Shown: positions 16,546-25,381, numbered from the stretch's first letter. The stretch: DNA of 64,000 bases from Rudaea cellulosilytica DSM 22992 (GCF_000378125.1 NZ_KB899241.1:533652-597651), one strand, 5' to 3'. A program made the numbers and translations. The notes: generated by a model from the letters alone, not told the origin.

Positions 16546-19071
16546 TCAGCGCGCGCGCGGCTTGGCACGCGCGGTCGGCGTCGCCGTCCACGGATCGTCG
16601 GGCCAGGGATGCTTGGGGTAGCGACCCTTGAGTTCCTTCTTCACCTCGGGATAGGTGCGCTCCCAGAATCCCTTCAGATCCTGGGTGACCTGGATCGGAC
16701 GTTGCGCCGGCGAGAGCAAATGCAGGGTCACGCCGACGCGGTCACGCGCGATGCGCGGGGTGTCGGCAAGGCCGAACAGTTCCTGCAGCTTGACCGCGAG
16801 CACCGGCGGCTTGCCCGGCTCGTAGTGCAACGTGCGCTCATTGCCGCTCGGCACGCGTATCGTTTCGGGGGCGTATTCGTCGAGCACGCGACGCTGCGCG
16901 TAGTCGAGCCTGCCCGCAAGCGCCTCACCGAGCGACTGCGCACTCAGCGAATCGAGTTTGGTCTTGCCGGCGAGCGCGGGCGCGAGCCAGTCGTCGAGCG
17001 TGGCGAGCAGCGTGACGTCAGACAAGTCCGGCAATTCCAGTTCGGGACAGGCTTCGCGCAGGAAGGCGACGCGCGAGCGCAGCGCACGCGCATGGTCGCT
17101 CCACGGCAACGAGTCGAGGCCGGTCTCGCGCACGGCGGCGAGCAATGCGGGCAGCGCATCGTCGGCCTTGGCCGGCACGCTGCGACGCTCGAGCACGAGC
17201 CCGGCGAAACGATATTCCTCGAACGCCTCGACGCTGCGCGTATCGCGATTCCAGCGCACGACGCGTTCGCGCTTGAGGCGATCGGCGAAATCACGTTCGA
17301 GCAGATCGGGATCGAATGGCGCCGCAGCGAGAACGAGGCTGTCGCGCTCGTCCATGCGCAGGTCGACGACGACGAGCCAGGGTTCGCCGTAGAGGGCCGA
17401 ATTCTGATGCAGGCTTGCGCCGCGACCGTTGCTCAGCGCATAGCGGCGTGGGTTGCTCGTGTCCTGGCGCGCGATGCGGTCGGGAAACGCGTGCGCGAGC
17501 ACGTCGCCGATGGCGGTAAGGCTCGTCGCCCGCACGGGTGCGGGATCGCGCACGCCGAAGCGCCGGCGCCACGCCTCGGCTGCCTGCGCGATCGTCGCGA
17601 GCAAGCCTGCATCGGCGCCGAGCTCGCGCGCGGCGCGGCCGCCTGCATTGCGGTACGCCACGTATGCGGCATGGCGCGCGCGGAAATCGTCGTTGCGTGC
17701 GCCTTCACCGCGCAGCGGATTGCGCGCCTCGATCAACGCGAGCAGATCGCAGGCCAGCGTGCGCTGGTCGCGTGGTGCGCGCAACACGGCCGCGGACAGG
17801 CGCGGCGTGGCGCCGCCCGCGAGCATCGCCCGACCGAGTTCGGTGAGGCTCGCGTCGGCGTTCGGCGATGTCGTCGCGCCGAGCAGGTGCAGCAGATCGC
17901 GCGCACTGGCGAGCGCACCGGGCGGCGGCGCATCGAACCAGCGCAGATCGCTCGCGCCCCAGGCGGCGAGTTCGAGGGCGAGACCGGAAAGCTCCACCTG
18001 CGCAATCTCGGCGCGGCGCGACGGCTCGAGGCGCCGGCTCTGTGGCCATAGCCGGTAGGCCACGCCCTCGGCGACGCGCCCGCCGCGGCCGGCGCGCTGG
18101 TCGGCCGAGGCCTGCGAGATGGTTATCGTTTCCAGGCGCGTGAAGCCCGAATTCGGATCGTAGTACGGCTCACGCGCAAGGCCCGTGTCGATCACCGCGC
18201 GGATGCCCGGCAGGGTAACGCTCGACTCGGCCACGTTGGTCGCAAGCACGATGCGCCGCGTGCCAGCGCGTGCGGGGGCGAGCGCGGCGTGCTGATCGGC
18301 GAGCGAGAGTTCGCCGTGCAGCGGCACCAGTGCGAGCTCCTGACCGTTCGGTGCGCTCAACGCAGCGAGCGCCTGCTGCGCGCGTTCGATCTCGCGCCGC
18401 CCGGGCAGGAAGACCAGCGCATCGCCCTCGGTCTCGGCCAGCGCCCGTTCGACGACGCGGCGCAGGTGGAACGGCCAGTCCTCGTTCTGCTTGGCCGGCG
18501 GATAGTCGATGCGCACCGGGAAGCTGCGCCCCACGCTGGTCAGACGCGGCGCGTCGAACCAGCGCGCGATGCGCTCACCGTCGAGTGTCGCCGACATGAT
18601 GACGAGGCGCAGGTCGGGGCGCAGCGAAGCCTGAACTTCGAGCGCGAGCGCGGCACCGAAATCGCCGTTGAGATGGCGCTCGTGGAATTCGTCGAACAGG
18701 ATCGCGCCGACCTCGGCGAGTTCCGGATCGCTCTGGATCATGCGCGTGAGGATGCCTTCGGTGACGACCTCGATGCGCGTGCGCGTCGAAACTTTCGTCT
18801 CGAAACGGATGCGATAGCCGACCGTCTCGCCGACGTCTTCGCCGAGCTGCGCGGCCATGAATTCGGCCGCGGCACGCGCCGCAATGCGACGCGGTTCGAG
18901 CATGACGATCTTGCGCCCGGCCAACCACGTCGCATCGAGCAGCGCGAGCGGCACCTGCGTCGTCTTGCCGGCGCCGGGCGGCGCTTCGAGCACGAGGCGC
19001 GGCTGCGCATCGAGCTGCGCGCGCAGCTCGGGCAGGATTTCCGCGATCGGGAATGTCGTGCTTTTCGCCAC
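16546..19071 (-). CDS. hrpB: ATP-dependent RNA helicase HrpB
   Basis: 841 residues from a GTG at 19071, chosen because the family begins about 30 residues before Walker A and because the codons further upstream lie inside uraD. DEAH-box motifs are in order: GAGKTTQ (residues 33-38, Walker A), DEFHERH (127 onwards, motif II), SATLDGERIARWF (motif III), and ATNVAESSVTLPGI and QRAGRGGR (motifs V and VI). The C-terminal HrpB-specific domain ends with YPKHPWPDDPWTA. HrpB is a conserved proteobacterial DExH helicase with an ill-defined RNA role. The start is 14 bp after the uraD stop on the same strand, so cotranscription is possible without a functional link. Confidence 0.95.
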   Translation of the reverse strand: MAKSTTFPIAEILPELRAQLDAQPRLVLEAPPGAGKTTQVPLALLDATWLAGRKIVMLEPRRIAARAAAEFMAAQLGEDVGETVGYRIRFETKVSTRTRIEVVTEGILTRMIQSDPELAEVGAILFDEFHERHLNGDFGAALALEVQASLRPDLRLVIMSATLDGERIARWFDAPRLTSVGRSFPVRIDYPPAKQNEDWPFHLRRVVERALAETEGDALVFLPGRREIERAQQALAALSAPNGQELALVPLHGELSLADQHAALAPARAGTRRIVLATNVAESSVTLPGIRAVIDTGLAREPYYDPNSGFTRLETITISQASADQRAGRGGRVAEGVAYRLWPQSRRLEPSRRAEIAQVELSGLALELAAWGASDLRWFDAPPPGALASARDLLHLLGATTSPNADASLTELGRAMLAGGATPRLSAAVLRAPRDQRTLACDLLALIEARNPLRGEGARNDDFRARHAAYVAYRNAGGRAARELGADAGLLATIAQAAEAWRRRFGVRDPAPVRATSLTAIGDVLAHAFPDRIARQDTSNPRRYALSNGRGASLHQNSALYGEPWLVVVDLRMDERDSLVLAAAPFDPDLLERDFADRLKRERVVRWNRDTRSVEAFEEYRFAGLVLERRSVPAKADDALPALLAAVRETGLDSLPWSDHARALRSRVAFLREACPELELPDLSDVTLLATLDDWLAPALAGKTKLDSLSAQSLGEALAGRLDYAQRRVLDEYAPETIRVPSGNERTLHYEPGKPPVLAVKLQELFGLADTPRIARDRVGVTLHLLSPAQRPIQVTQDLKGFWERTYPEVKKELKGRYPKHPWPDDPWTATPTARAKPRAR

Positions 19072-19084
19072 GCGAATGTCTGCG

Positions 19085-19594
19085 TCAGGCCGCAAGCAGC
19101 GACGCCAGGCGCAATCGCGCGATTTCGTGCACCTGATCCAGGCAGGTGGCGAATTCGCGCGCGGCATCGTCGCCCGCAGCACGGCCGCGCAGTTCGGCGA
19201 GGATGCCCGACTTGGTGTGATGGCGTACGGCGATGATGAACGGAAATCCGAACTTCTCGCGGTAGCGGCGATTGAGTTCGGCCAGCTCCACTTTCTCGGC
19301 CTCGCTCAGATTGACCAGGCCCGCACCTTTTTGCTCTTCGCTCGAATGCGCGGTCAGCGTGCCGCTCGCCGCTTCCTTGCCGGCCAGCTCGGGATGCGCA
19401 CGCAGCAACGCGAGCTGGCGTTCGCGCGCGGCCTGCGCCACGGCCTCGCGCAACGCCGCGATGAGCGCATCGACATCGGCGAACGGCGCGCGCACATGCG
19501 CGGCGGCGGCGATCCACGGCGAGTGCTCGTAGATGCCGGCCAGCGCCTCGGTGAATTCCGCGGCAGACAAGTGGTTGAGTTCGTTCAAATTCAT
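19085..19594 (-). CDS. uraD: 2-oxo-4-hydroxy-4-carboxy-5-ureidoimidazoline (OHCU) decarboxylase
   Basis: 169 residues. It converts OHCU to S-allantoin, the last step of the uricase pathway, in the cytoplasm. The catalytic histidine is H67 in RAHPELAGK. Other conserved blocks are NELNHLSAAEFTEALAGIYEHSPWIA at the N-terminus (first part shown by MNLNELNHL) and KFGFPFIIAVR. Downstream steps are encoded on the other strand (allantoicase 19827, ureidoglycolate lyase 20882) and at 21392 (PuuE). Uricase and HIU hydrolase are not in the window. Confidence 0.94.
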   Translation of the reverse strand: MNLNELNHLSAAEFTEALAGIYEHSPWIAAAAHVRAPFADVDALIAALREAVAQAARERQLALLRAHPELAGKEAASGTLTAHSSEEQKGAGLVNLSEAEKVELAELNRRYREKFGFPFIIAVRHHTKSGILAELRGRAAGDDAAREFATCLDQVHEIARLRLASLLAA

Positions 19595-19661
19595 CGTTGC
19601 GTGTATTGTGCCTGCCGATATCCGGGCATTTTGTTGGCGCCGCGGGTTTTCTACAATCGGT

Positions 19662-19798
19662 GGCACCTCGAAAAACCGTAGCGACGACAAGAATTTGTGC
19701 GACACCGGAGCGCAGGAACCGGAGCATACAAATAGTATGTGAGGATTCCGAGCACCGCCGGCGCGCAACATCGAGCGCAGTAGGTTTTTCGAAGTGCC
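19662..19798. repeat. 137-bp palindromic MITE-like repeat
   Basis: The ends are terminal inverted repeats GGCACCTCGAAAAACC (19662-19677) and GGTTTTTCGAAGTGCC (19783-19798), 15 of 16 bases matching. The interior is also largely self-complementary and meets at a central CATAC-aaata-GTATG hairpin near 19728-19742, so the unit folds into one long imperfect hairpin. It fills most of the uraD-allantoicase spacer and has no coding capacity. I found no other copy in the window and no obvious target-site duplication. It probably belongs to a dispersed genomic family. Confidence 0.65.
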
Positions 19799-19826
19799 CA
19801 GTTTCGAACCGAACAAGGAATGGGGT

Positions 19827-20885
19827 ATGGCAACGTCATCCAGCGAAAGCGCACCGATCGCGGCAGCCGCCGTCGAACTGCCCGACTGGGCGCGGCGCGC
19901 GACCAATCTGGCCAATCCGCGCATCGGCGCGGCAGCGATCGCGGCATCGGATGAGTTCTTCGCGCCGCTGGCGCGCATGCTCGATCCGGCTCCCGCCGTG
20001 TTCGTGCCGGGCAAATACGACGCCAACGGCAAATGGATGGACGGTTGGGAGACGCGGCGCAAGCGCAGCGCGGGCCATGACTGGGCGATCGTCAAGCTCG
20101 GCCGGCGCGGGCGCATCGCCGGCTTCGACATCGACACGAGCCATTTCACCGGCAACTACGCGCCGGCCATCTCTATTGAAGGCACGTTGATCGAGGGCAC
20201 GCTCGCGGGAAGCGACGATCCCGAAGCCCTGCAGCGCGTGACGTGGACGCCGGTGCTAGCCGCGACGTCGCTGAGCGGCAACAGCCACCATCTCGTCGAG
20301 GCGGCCAGCGACGGCGTCTTCTCGCATCTGCGCGTGCACATCTATCCCGACGGCGGCGTCGCGCGGCTGCGCGTATACGGTCACGTGGTCGGTGCATTCG
20401 ACACCGCCGATGCGAACGCGTTGCACGACCTGATCGCGCTCGAAAACGGCGGCCGCGCCGTGGCCTGGAACGACGCGCACTTCGGCGCTGCGGCGAACCT
20501 GCTGCTGCCCGGCCGCGGCCTCGACATGGGCGACGGTTGGGAAACGCGGCGCCGGCGCGAGCCGGGCAACGATTGGTGCCTGATCGCGCTGGGCGCGCCC
20601 GGCGTGGTCGAGAAGATCGACATCGACACCGCGCATTTCAAGGGCAACTATCCGGACCGCTGCTCGCTTCAGGCGGCGCATGTCGAGGGCGGCACCGATC
20701 AATCGCTGATCACGCAGAGCATGTTCTGGCCGGTGTTGTTGCCGGAGCAGAAGCTGTCGATGGATGCCGAGCACCACTTTGCGAAGGAGATCGCCGCGCT
20801 CGGGCCGATCACGCACGTGCGCCTCAACATCTTCCCCGACGGCGGCGTGTCGCGGCTGCGCCTGTGGGGGCGACTGGCCAAGTGA
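19827..20885 (+). CDS. alc: Allantoicase
   Basis: 352 residues from ATG 19827, with an AAGGA ribosome-binding site just upstream; a GTG at 19794 would start inside the palindromic repeat and is rejected. Allantoicase hydrolyses allantoate to ureidoglycolate and urea. The two-domain duplication of the family is visible. [20 protein letters not shown] and [19 protein letters not shown] in the first half recur as [20 protein letters not shown] and [19 protein letters not shown] in the second. The stop overlaps the GTG of allA (GTGA), so the two are translationally coupled. Confidence 0.95.
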   Translation: MATSSSESAPIAAAAVELPDWARRATNLANPRIGAAAIAASDEFFAPLARMLDPAPAVFVPGKYDANGKWMDGWETRRKRSAGHDWAIVKLGRRGRIAGFDIDTSHFTGNYAPAISIEGTLIEGTLAGSDDPEALQRVTWTPVLAATSLSGNSHHLVEAASDGVFSHLRVHIYPDGGVARLRVYGHVVGAFDTADANALHDLIALENGGRAVAWNDAHFGAAANLLLPGRGLDMGDGWETRRRREPGNDWCLIALGAPGVVEKIDIDTAHFKGNYPDRCSLQAAHVEGGTDQSLITQSMFWPVLLPEQKLSMDAEHHFAKEIAALGPITHVRLNIFPDGGVSRLRLWGRLAK

Positions 20886-21385
20886 GCACGCGCATCGCCA
20901 AGATCGAAGCGTTGACGCGCGATGCTTTCGCGCCGTTCGGCGACGTCATCGAGGCGAGCGATGCCGTGCGCCATTTCCCGATCAACGGCGGCACGACCGA
21001 GCGTTATCACGACCTGGCCAACGTCGAAGTCGATGCTGCGGGCCGCGCGATCGTCAGCATCTTCCGCGCGCAGCCGCGCATGCTGCCGTTCGCGATCACG
21101 ATGCTCGAGCGCCACCCGCTTGGCAGCCAGGCGTTCATGCCGCTGCACGCGCGGCCGTATCTCGTCGCCGTCGCACCGCGCGGAGAAACCTTCGGCGCGA
21201 ACGACGTGCGCGTGTTCCTCGCGCGCGGCGACCAGGGCGTCAACTACGCCGCGGGCGTCTGGCACCATCCACTGCTCGCGCTCGGCGCGATCTGCGATTT
21301 CCTCATCGTCGATCGCGCCGGGCCCGGCGCGAACTGCGACGAGCGCGATCTGCCCGAGCCGCTGACGATTCCGTCGCCAATGTAG
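20882..21385 (+). CDS. allA: Ureidoglycolate lyase (AllA type)
   Basis: 167 residues, starting at a GTG that overlaps the allantoicase stop. It splits ureidoglycolate into glyoxylate and urea, the next step after allantoicase. Family blocks are [17 protein letters not shown] near the start, [31 protein letters not shown] (cupin-type metal site region) and [16 protein letters not shown]. Pathway order and overlap with alc support the assignment. Confidence 0.93.
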   Translation: MSTRIAKIEALTRDAFAPFGDVIEASDAVRHFPINGGTTERYHDLANVEVDAAGRAIVSIFRAQPRMLPFAITMLERHPLGSQAFMPLHARPYLVAVAPRGETFGANDVRVFLARGDQGVNYAAGVWHHPLLALGAICDFLIVDRAGPGANCDERDLPEPLTIPSPM

Positions 21386-21391
21386 CTGTAA

Positions 21392-22354
21392 CTATGCGGC
21401 GAACGGATGCGTCGCGATCCAGTGCCGCGCGATATCGACGCGACGGCAAACCCACACCTTGTCGTGCGCAAGCACGTAGTCGAGGAAGCGTTCGAGCGCG
21501 GCCACGCGCGCAGGCCGGCCGACCAGGCGCGCATGCAGGCCGATCGAGAGCATCTTCGGCGCGTCGAGGCCGTCCGGATCGCCTTCGCGATACAGGACGT
21601 CGAAGGCATCTTTCAGATAGTCGAAGAACTGCGTGCCCGAGTTGAAGCCTTGCTGTGCAGCGAAGCGCATGTCGTTCGTGTCGAGCGTGTACGGCACGAT
21701 CAGCTGTGGCACGCGCCCAGGTACACCGTCGCGCACGATGTCGACTTGCGCCCAGTAGGGCAAATCATCGGCGTAGGAATCGGCGTCATAGAGATAACCG
21801 CCCTGTTCTGCGACGAGACGCCGCGTGTTGGGCGAATCGCGCCCGGTGTACCAGCCGAACGGCGCGTGGCCGCAGAGTTCGGCGAGGATCGCCGTTGCCT
21901 GCGCAATGTGCGCGCGCTCGGTCGCCTCGTCGAGGTTCTGATAACTGATCCAGCGCAGGCCGTGGCTGGCGATCTCGTGGCCGAGTTCCTGGTACGCCGC
22001 GAGCAGCTCGGGCTTACGCCGCAAAGCCATCGCCGCGGCGAACACAGTCAGCGTCAGCTTGCGCGTGGCGAACGCGCGCAGCACACGCCATACACCCGCA
22101 CGCGAACCGTATTCGTAAAGCGATTCCATGCTCATATGTCGCGCCGGGAACGCCTGCGCGCCGATGATCTCCGACAGGAAGGTTTCCGACGCCGCATCGC
22201 CGTGCAGCACGCTGTTTTCTGCACCCTCTTCGTCGTTTAGCACGAACTGCAGCGCGAGGCGCGCGCCGCCCGGCCAGCGCGGATGCGGCGGCGTGCGCCC
22301 GTAGCCGATCAAGTCGCGCGGATAGGCAGAGTTGGGGTTGGCGGCAGCGTTCAT
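21392..22354 (-). CDS. puuE: Allantoinase PuuE (polysaccharide-deacetylase fold)
   Basis: 320 residues from ATG 22354. The family opens with YPRDLIGYGRTPPHPRWPGGARLALQFVLN, of which YPRDLIGYGRTPPHP is at residues 11-25 here. The NDEEGAENSVLHGD segment and LGHEIASHGLRWISYQ (deacetylase-fold motif) follow. PuuE opens allantoin to allantoate without needing the classic metal allantoinase, so with uraD, alc and allA it completes OHCU to glyoxylate. It converges on allA (6-bp gap) and is divergent from an aminopeptidase gene with only 19 bp between start codons. Confidence 0.93.
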   Translation of the reverse strand: MNAAANPNSAYPRDLIGYGRTPPHPRWPGGARLALQFVLNDEEGAENSVLHGDAASETFLSEIIGAQAFPARHMSMESLYEYGSRAGVWRVLRAFATRKLTLTVFAAAMALRRKPELLAAYQELGHEIASHGLRWISYQNLDEATERAHIAQATAILAELCGHAPFGWYTGRDSPNTRRLVAEQGGYLYDADSYADDLPYWAQVDIVRDGVPGRVPQLIVPYTLDTNDMRFAAQQGFNSGTQFFDYLKDAFDVLYREGDPDGLDAPKMLSIGLHARLVGRPARVAALERFLDYVLAHDKVWVCRRVDIARHWIATHPFAA

Positions 22355-22373
22355 TTCGCCGCATGATCGCACA

Positions 22374-23459
22374 ATGCGACCCCTGCTTCGTATCTTCACG
22401 ATGGCCATCCTCGCGACCCTGACTTCGGCCTGCTCGACTCTGCGCTACGTCGCCCATGTCGCGCATGGGCAGGCGCAGCTCGTGAGCGGACGCGAACCGA
22501 TCGCGAAAGTGATCGCCGACCCCGCGACCGACGCGAAACTCGCAGCGCGCCTGCGTATCGCGCAGGAAGCGCGTGGTTTCGCCTCGGCGCGTCTGCATCT
22601 GCCCGACAACCACAGCTATACGAGCTATGTCGATCTGAAGCGACCTTACGTGGTGTGGAACGTATTCGCCGCGCCGCGCTACTCGGTCGATCCGATCCTG
22701 CATTGTTTTCCGATCGCCGGCTGCGTGCCGTACCGCGGCTGGTTCGACGAGGCGCTCGCGAAAGCAGAGGCTGCGAAACTCGAGGCGCGCGGCGACGACG
22801 TCTACGTCGGCGGCGTGACGGCGTACTCGACGCTGGGCTGGTTCGCCGATCCGATCACCTCGACGATGCTGCGCTGGGACGACGACGAGTTGATCGGCAC
22901 GATCTTTCACGAACTCGCGCACCAGCAGCTCTACGTGAAGGACGACACGGCATTCAACGAATCCTTCGCGACGTTCGTCCAGGACGAGGGCCTGCGCGAG
23001 TGGCGCACGTCGCGTGGAGAAAGCGTGCACGAAGAGCGCGATCGCAATGCAGGCGACGAATTCGTGCAGCTCGTGCTCGATCTGCGCGAGCGCCTGCGCA
23101 AACTGTATGCAGGCGAGCTCAGCCAGGCCGCGATGGAGGCGGCCAAGCAGAACGAGATCGCGGAATTCCGCCGGCGCTACGCCGAGTGGCGCGATACGCA
23201 CTTCCCAGGCGACCATCGCTACGACGCGCTCGTCGCCAAACCGATCAACAACGCCACTCTGCTCCCGTTCGGCCTCTACGACGGTTGGACGCCGGCGTTC
23301 GCCGCACTGTTCGCGCAGTCGGCAGGTGACTGGAGCGCGTTCTACATACGTGTCGGCGAGCTGGCTCGCGTGGGCAAGGCTGCGCGCGAGGAACGGCTGC
23401 GAGCGCTGGCCGCGACGGCCGCCCAGCCGGTTCCGCCGTCTAGACGTCCAAATTCGTGA
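22374..23459 (+). CDS. Lipoprotein aminopeptidase, zinc metallopeptidase of the Aminopep (DUF2265) family
   Basis: 361 residues from ATG 22374. The N-terminus is a lipoprotein signal (ILATLTSAC, Cys at residue 20). The zinc-binding HEXXH motif is FHELAHQQLY (about residues 180-189), followed by FNESFATFVQDEG with the likely third-ligand Glu. The opening after the lipobox (STLRYVAHVAHGQAQLVSGR) and VWNVFAAPRYSVDP are typical of this family of predicted aminopeptidases. Lipidation places it at a membrane facing the periplasm. Its start is 19 bp from the puuE start on the other strand, so its promoter must lie at least partly inside puuE. Confidence 0.88.
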   Translation: MRPLLRIFTMAILATLTSACSTLRYVAHVAHGQAQLVSGREPIAKVIADPATDAKLAARLRIAQEARGFASARLHLPDNHSYTSYVDLKRPYVVWNVFAAPRYSVDPILHCFPIAGCVPYRGWFDEALAKAEAAKLEARGDDVYVGGVTAYSTLGWFADPITSTMLRWDDDELIGTIFHELAHQQLYVKDDTAFNESFATFVQDEGLREWRTSRGESVHEERDRNAGDEFVQLVLDLRERLRKLYAGELSQAAMEAAKQNEIAEFRRRYAEWRDTHFPGDHRYDALVAKPINNATLLPFGLYDGWTPAFAALFAQSAGDWSAFYIRVGELARVGKAAREERLRALAATAAQPVPPSRRPNS

Positions 23460-23487
23460 CGCTTGCAACGCAGAGAAGGGGGTCTGC

Positions 23488-23493
23488 TAGAAT
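23488..23493 (+). promoter_or_regulatory. -10 box of the leuA leader transcript
   Basis: TAGAAT ends 6 bp before the leader-peptide ATG at 23500, so the transcript probably begins at or next to that ATG. A TTGCAA at 23463-23468 is a possible -35 with a long 19-bp spacer. Confidence 0.5.
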
Positions 23494-23499
23494 CTGGCC

Positions 23500-23577
23500 A
23501 TGCGCACGCTGCCGCTATCGCCGCTCCTTCTTTGGCTCGACCTTACCCTCGGCCGGGATCCGCTACGCGTGCTTTGA
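23500..23577 (+). CDS. Leucine-rich leader peptide of leuA (attenuator peptide)
   Basis: A 25-residue reading frame starts directly after a good -10 box and ends in TGA 100 bp before leuA. Ten of 25 residues are leucine (positions 4, 6, 9, 10, 11, 13, 15, 17, 22 and 25), with a dense block LLLWLDLTL at 9-17. Rarely used leucine codons (CTT, CTA, CTC) are mixed in. This is the pattern expected of a peptide whose translation senses charged tRNA-Leu and sets expression of the first enzyme of leucine synthesis. Translation has not been shown. Composition, position and the overlapping inverted repeat all agree. Confidence 0.72.
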   Translation: MRTLPLSPLLLWLDLTLGRDPLRVL

Positions 23578-23631
23578 ACTCTCCCTGATCCCGGCCATCG
23601 ACCAGACCTTCACGGAAGGTCGGCAGGAGAG
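23551..23631 (+). promoter_or_regulatory. Candidate leuA attenuator RNA structures
   Basis: GGCCGGGATC (23551-23560, end of the leader peptide) is perfectly complementary to GATCCCGGCC (23587-23596). The latter can instead pair through CCGGCC with GGTCGG (23618-23623), which competes with a local hairpin GACCTT/AAGGTC (23605-23621). CTCTCC (23579-23584) also matches GGAGAG (23626-23631). Mutually exclusive pairings around a regulatory stop codon are the hallmark of attenuation. No clean terminator T-tract follows (only AATTTTCT at 23645-23652), so the off-state mechanism is uncertain. Confidence 0.5.
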
Positions 23632-23676
23632 ACGCGCGCCGTCGAATTTTCTCCCCGCAACATCCATGGCCGAATC

Positions 23677-25335
23677 ATGATTCCCAATCCGCATACCAAA
23701 TACCGCCCCTTTCCCACGGTCGACTTGCCCGACCGGCAATGGCCTTCGCGTCGCCTCACTGCCGCGCCGATCTGGCTTTCGACCGACCTGCGCGACGGTA
23801 ACCAGGCGCTGTTCGATCCGATGAACAAGGCGAAGAAGCTGCGCCTGTTCGACGAGCTCGTGCGCGTCGGCTTCAAGGAAATCGAACTCGGCTTCCCGGC
23901 CGCATCGCAGATCGACTTGGACGTGATCCGGCATCTGATCGAGAACGATCTGATTCCCGACGACGTCACGCCGATGGTACTGACCCAGGCGCGACCGGAA
24001 CTGATCGAGCGCACGATCGAGTCCGTGCGCGGCGCGAAACGCGCGATCGTCCACGTCTACAACGCGACCGCGCCGCTGTGGCGCCGCGTGGTGTTCAACA
24101 TGAGCGTCGAGGAGGTGCTCAAGCTCGTCGATACCCAGGTCACGCTGATCAAGCGCTTGACCGACGCGCGGCCCGGCACCGACTGGCGCCTGCAGTATTC
24201 GCCGGAAACGTTCTCGATGACCGAGCTCGAAGTCTCACTCGCCGCGTGTAATGCGGCGACGCGCGCGTGGGACGCGGGTCCCGACCGGCCGATCATCCAT
24301 AACCTGCCGACCACGGTCGAGGTGGCGACGCCGAATGTCTTCGCCGACCAGGTCGAATGGATGCACCGCCATCTCGAGCGGCGTGAGCACGTGGTGCTCT
24401 CGGTGCATTCGCACAACGACCGCGGCACCGGCGTCGCCTGCGCGGAACTGGCGATGCTGGCCGGTGCGCAGCGTGTCGAAGGCTGCCTGTTCGGCAACGG
24501 CGAACGCAGCGGCAACGTCGACATCGTCACGCTCGCGCTGAACCTGTACACCGAAGGCGTGCATCCCGGCCTCGACTTTTCCGACATCAACTCGACCGCG
24601 CGCATCGCCGAAGAATGCACGCAGCTGCCGATCCATCCGCGTCATCCCTACGTAGGCGATCTGGTCTTCACCTCGTTCTCGGGCTCGCACCAGGACGCGA
24701 TCAAGAAGGGTTTCGCCGCGCGCCGCGAAGGCGATTTCTGGGAAATGCCGTACCTGCCGATCGATCCTGCCGACGTCGGTCGCAGCTACGAGAGCATCGT
24801 TCGCGTGAACAGCCAGTCGGGCAAAGGCGGCATCGCCTACCTGCTCGAACGCGACCACGGCATCGTCCTGCCGCGGCGCATGCAGATCGAGTTCTCCTCG
24901 ATCGTGCAGCGGCACGCCGACGCGAGCGAAGCGGAGATCACCAGCCCGGAACTGTGGAAATTGTTCGAGCGCACCTATCTGACTTGCGCGAACGACACGA
25001 ACGGATTCGTCTACCGCGCGCACAACGCGCGCGCGACGGACGCGGGCCACGCGATCGATCTCGACGTCGCCGTCGACGGCCGACCGCACACGCTGCGTGG
25101 CCAGGGCGCCAGCGTGGTCGATGCGACGGCGCAGGCACTGCCGATGACGCTGCGCATCGACAGCCACGAACAGCTTGGCGCCACGAACGGCGACGCAGTC
25201 GTCATCGTCGAGGCCGCGCACGCGGATGCGCCAGGCGCGCGCTTCGGCGTCGGTCGCCATGTCGATCGCGACACGGCCGCCATTCTCGCCGTGCTCAACG
25301 CGGCCGCGCGGCTCGCGGCGAAGCCGGCGGCCTAG
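23677..25335 (+). CDS. leuA: 2-isopropylmalate synthase (long type)
   Basis: 552 residues. It condenses acetyl-CoA with 2-ketoisovalerate, the committed step of leucine synthesis. The catalytic-domain opening STDLRDGNQALFDPM has the conserved LRDGNQ (residues 38-43). Further blocks are GFKEIELGFPAASQ, SVHSHNDRGTGVACAE (metal-binding His pair) and EGCLFGNGERSGNVD. A linker leads to a C-terminal LeuA dimer/allosteric domain (about 430-552), where leucine feedback normally acts. No Shine-Dalgarno is evident. A four-codon frame (ATG at 23666) ends in a TGA overlapping the leuA ATG. Expression is probably set by the leader peptide upstream. Confidence 0.95.
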   Translation: MIPNPHTKYRPFPTVDLPDRQWPSRRLTAAPIWLSTDLRDGNQALFDPMNKAKKLRLFDELVRVGFKEIELGFPAASQIDLDVIRHLIENDLIPDDVTPMVLTQARPELIERTIESVRGAKRAIVHVYNATAPLWRRVVFNMSVEEVLKLVDTQVTLIKRLTDARPGTDWRLQYSPETFSMTELEVSLAACNAATRAWDAGPDRPIIHNLPTTVEVATPNVFADQVEWMHRHLERREHVVLSVHSHNDRGTGVACAELAMLAGAQRVEGCLFGNGERSGNVDIVTLALNLYTEGVHPGLDFSDINSTARIAEECTQLPIHPRHPYVGDLVFTSFSGSHQDAIKKGFAARREGDFWEMPYLPIDPADVGRSYESIVRVNSQSGKGGIAYLLERDHGIVLPRRMQIEFSSIVQRHADASEAEITSPELWKLFERTYLTCANDTNGFVYRAHNARATDAGHAIDLDVAVDGRPHTLRGQGASVVDATAQALPMTLRIDSHEQLGATNGDAVVIVEAAHADAPGARFGVGRHVDRDTAAILAVLNAAARLAAKPAA

Positions 25336-25346
25336 CGTGGGTCGGG

Positions 25347-25381
25347 TATCATCCCTGCCTTGCGATTCGTGCGAGGCAGGG
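25347..25381 (+). promoter_or_regulatory. -10 box and 5'-leader hairpin before the glycosyltransferase gene
   Basis: TATCAT (25347-25352) is directly followed by CCCTGCCT (25353-25360) and, after a 13-nt loop, AGGCAGGG (25374-25381), a perfect 8-bp stem ending 8 bp before the ATG at 25390. The only purine-rich candidate for ribosome binding lies in the right arm, so the fold would mask it. A three-codon frame (ATG 25382, stop TGA) overlaps the real start. Confidence 0.45.

Noticed and set aside
19662-19798. Palindromic element as an intrinsic terminator or complete insertion sequence
   Set aside because: It has no T-tract and no transposase gene; a MITE-like repeat fits better.
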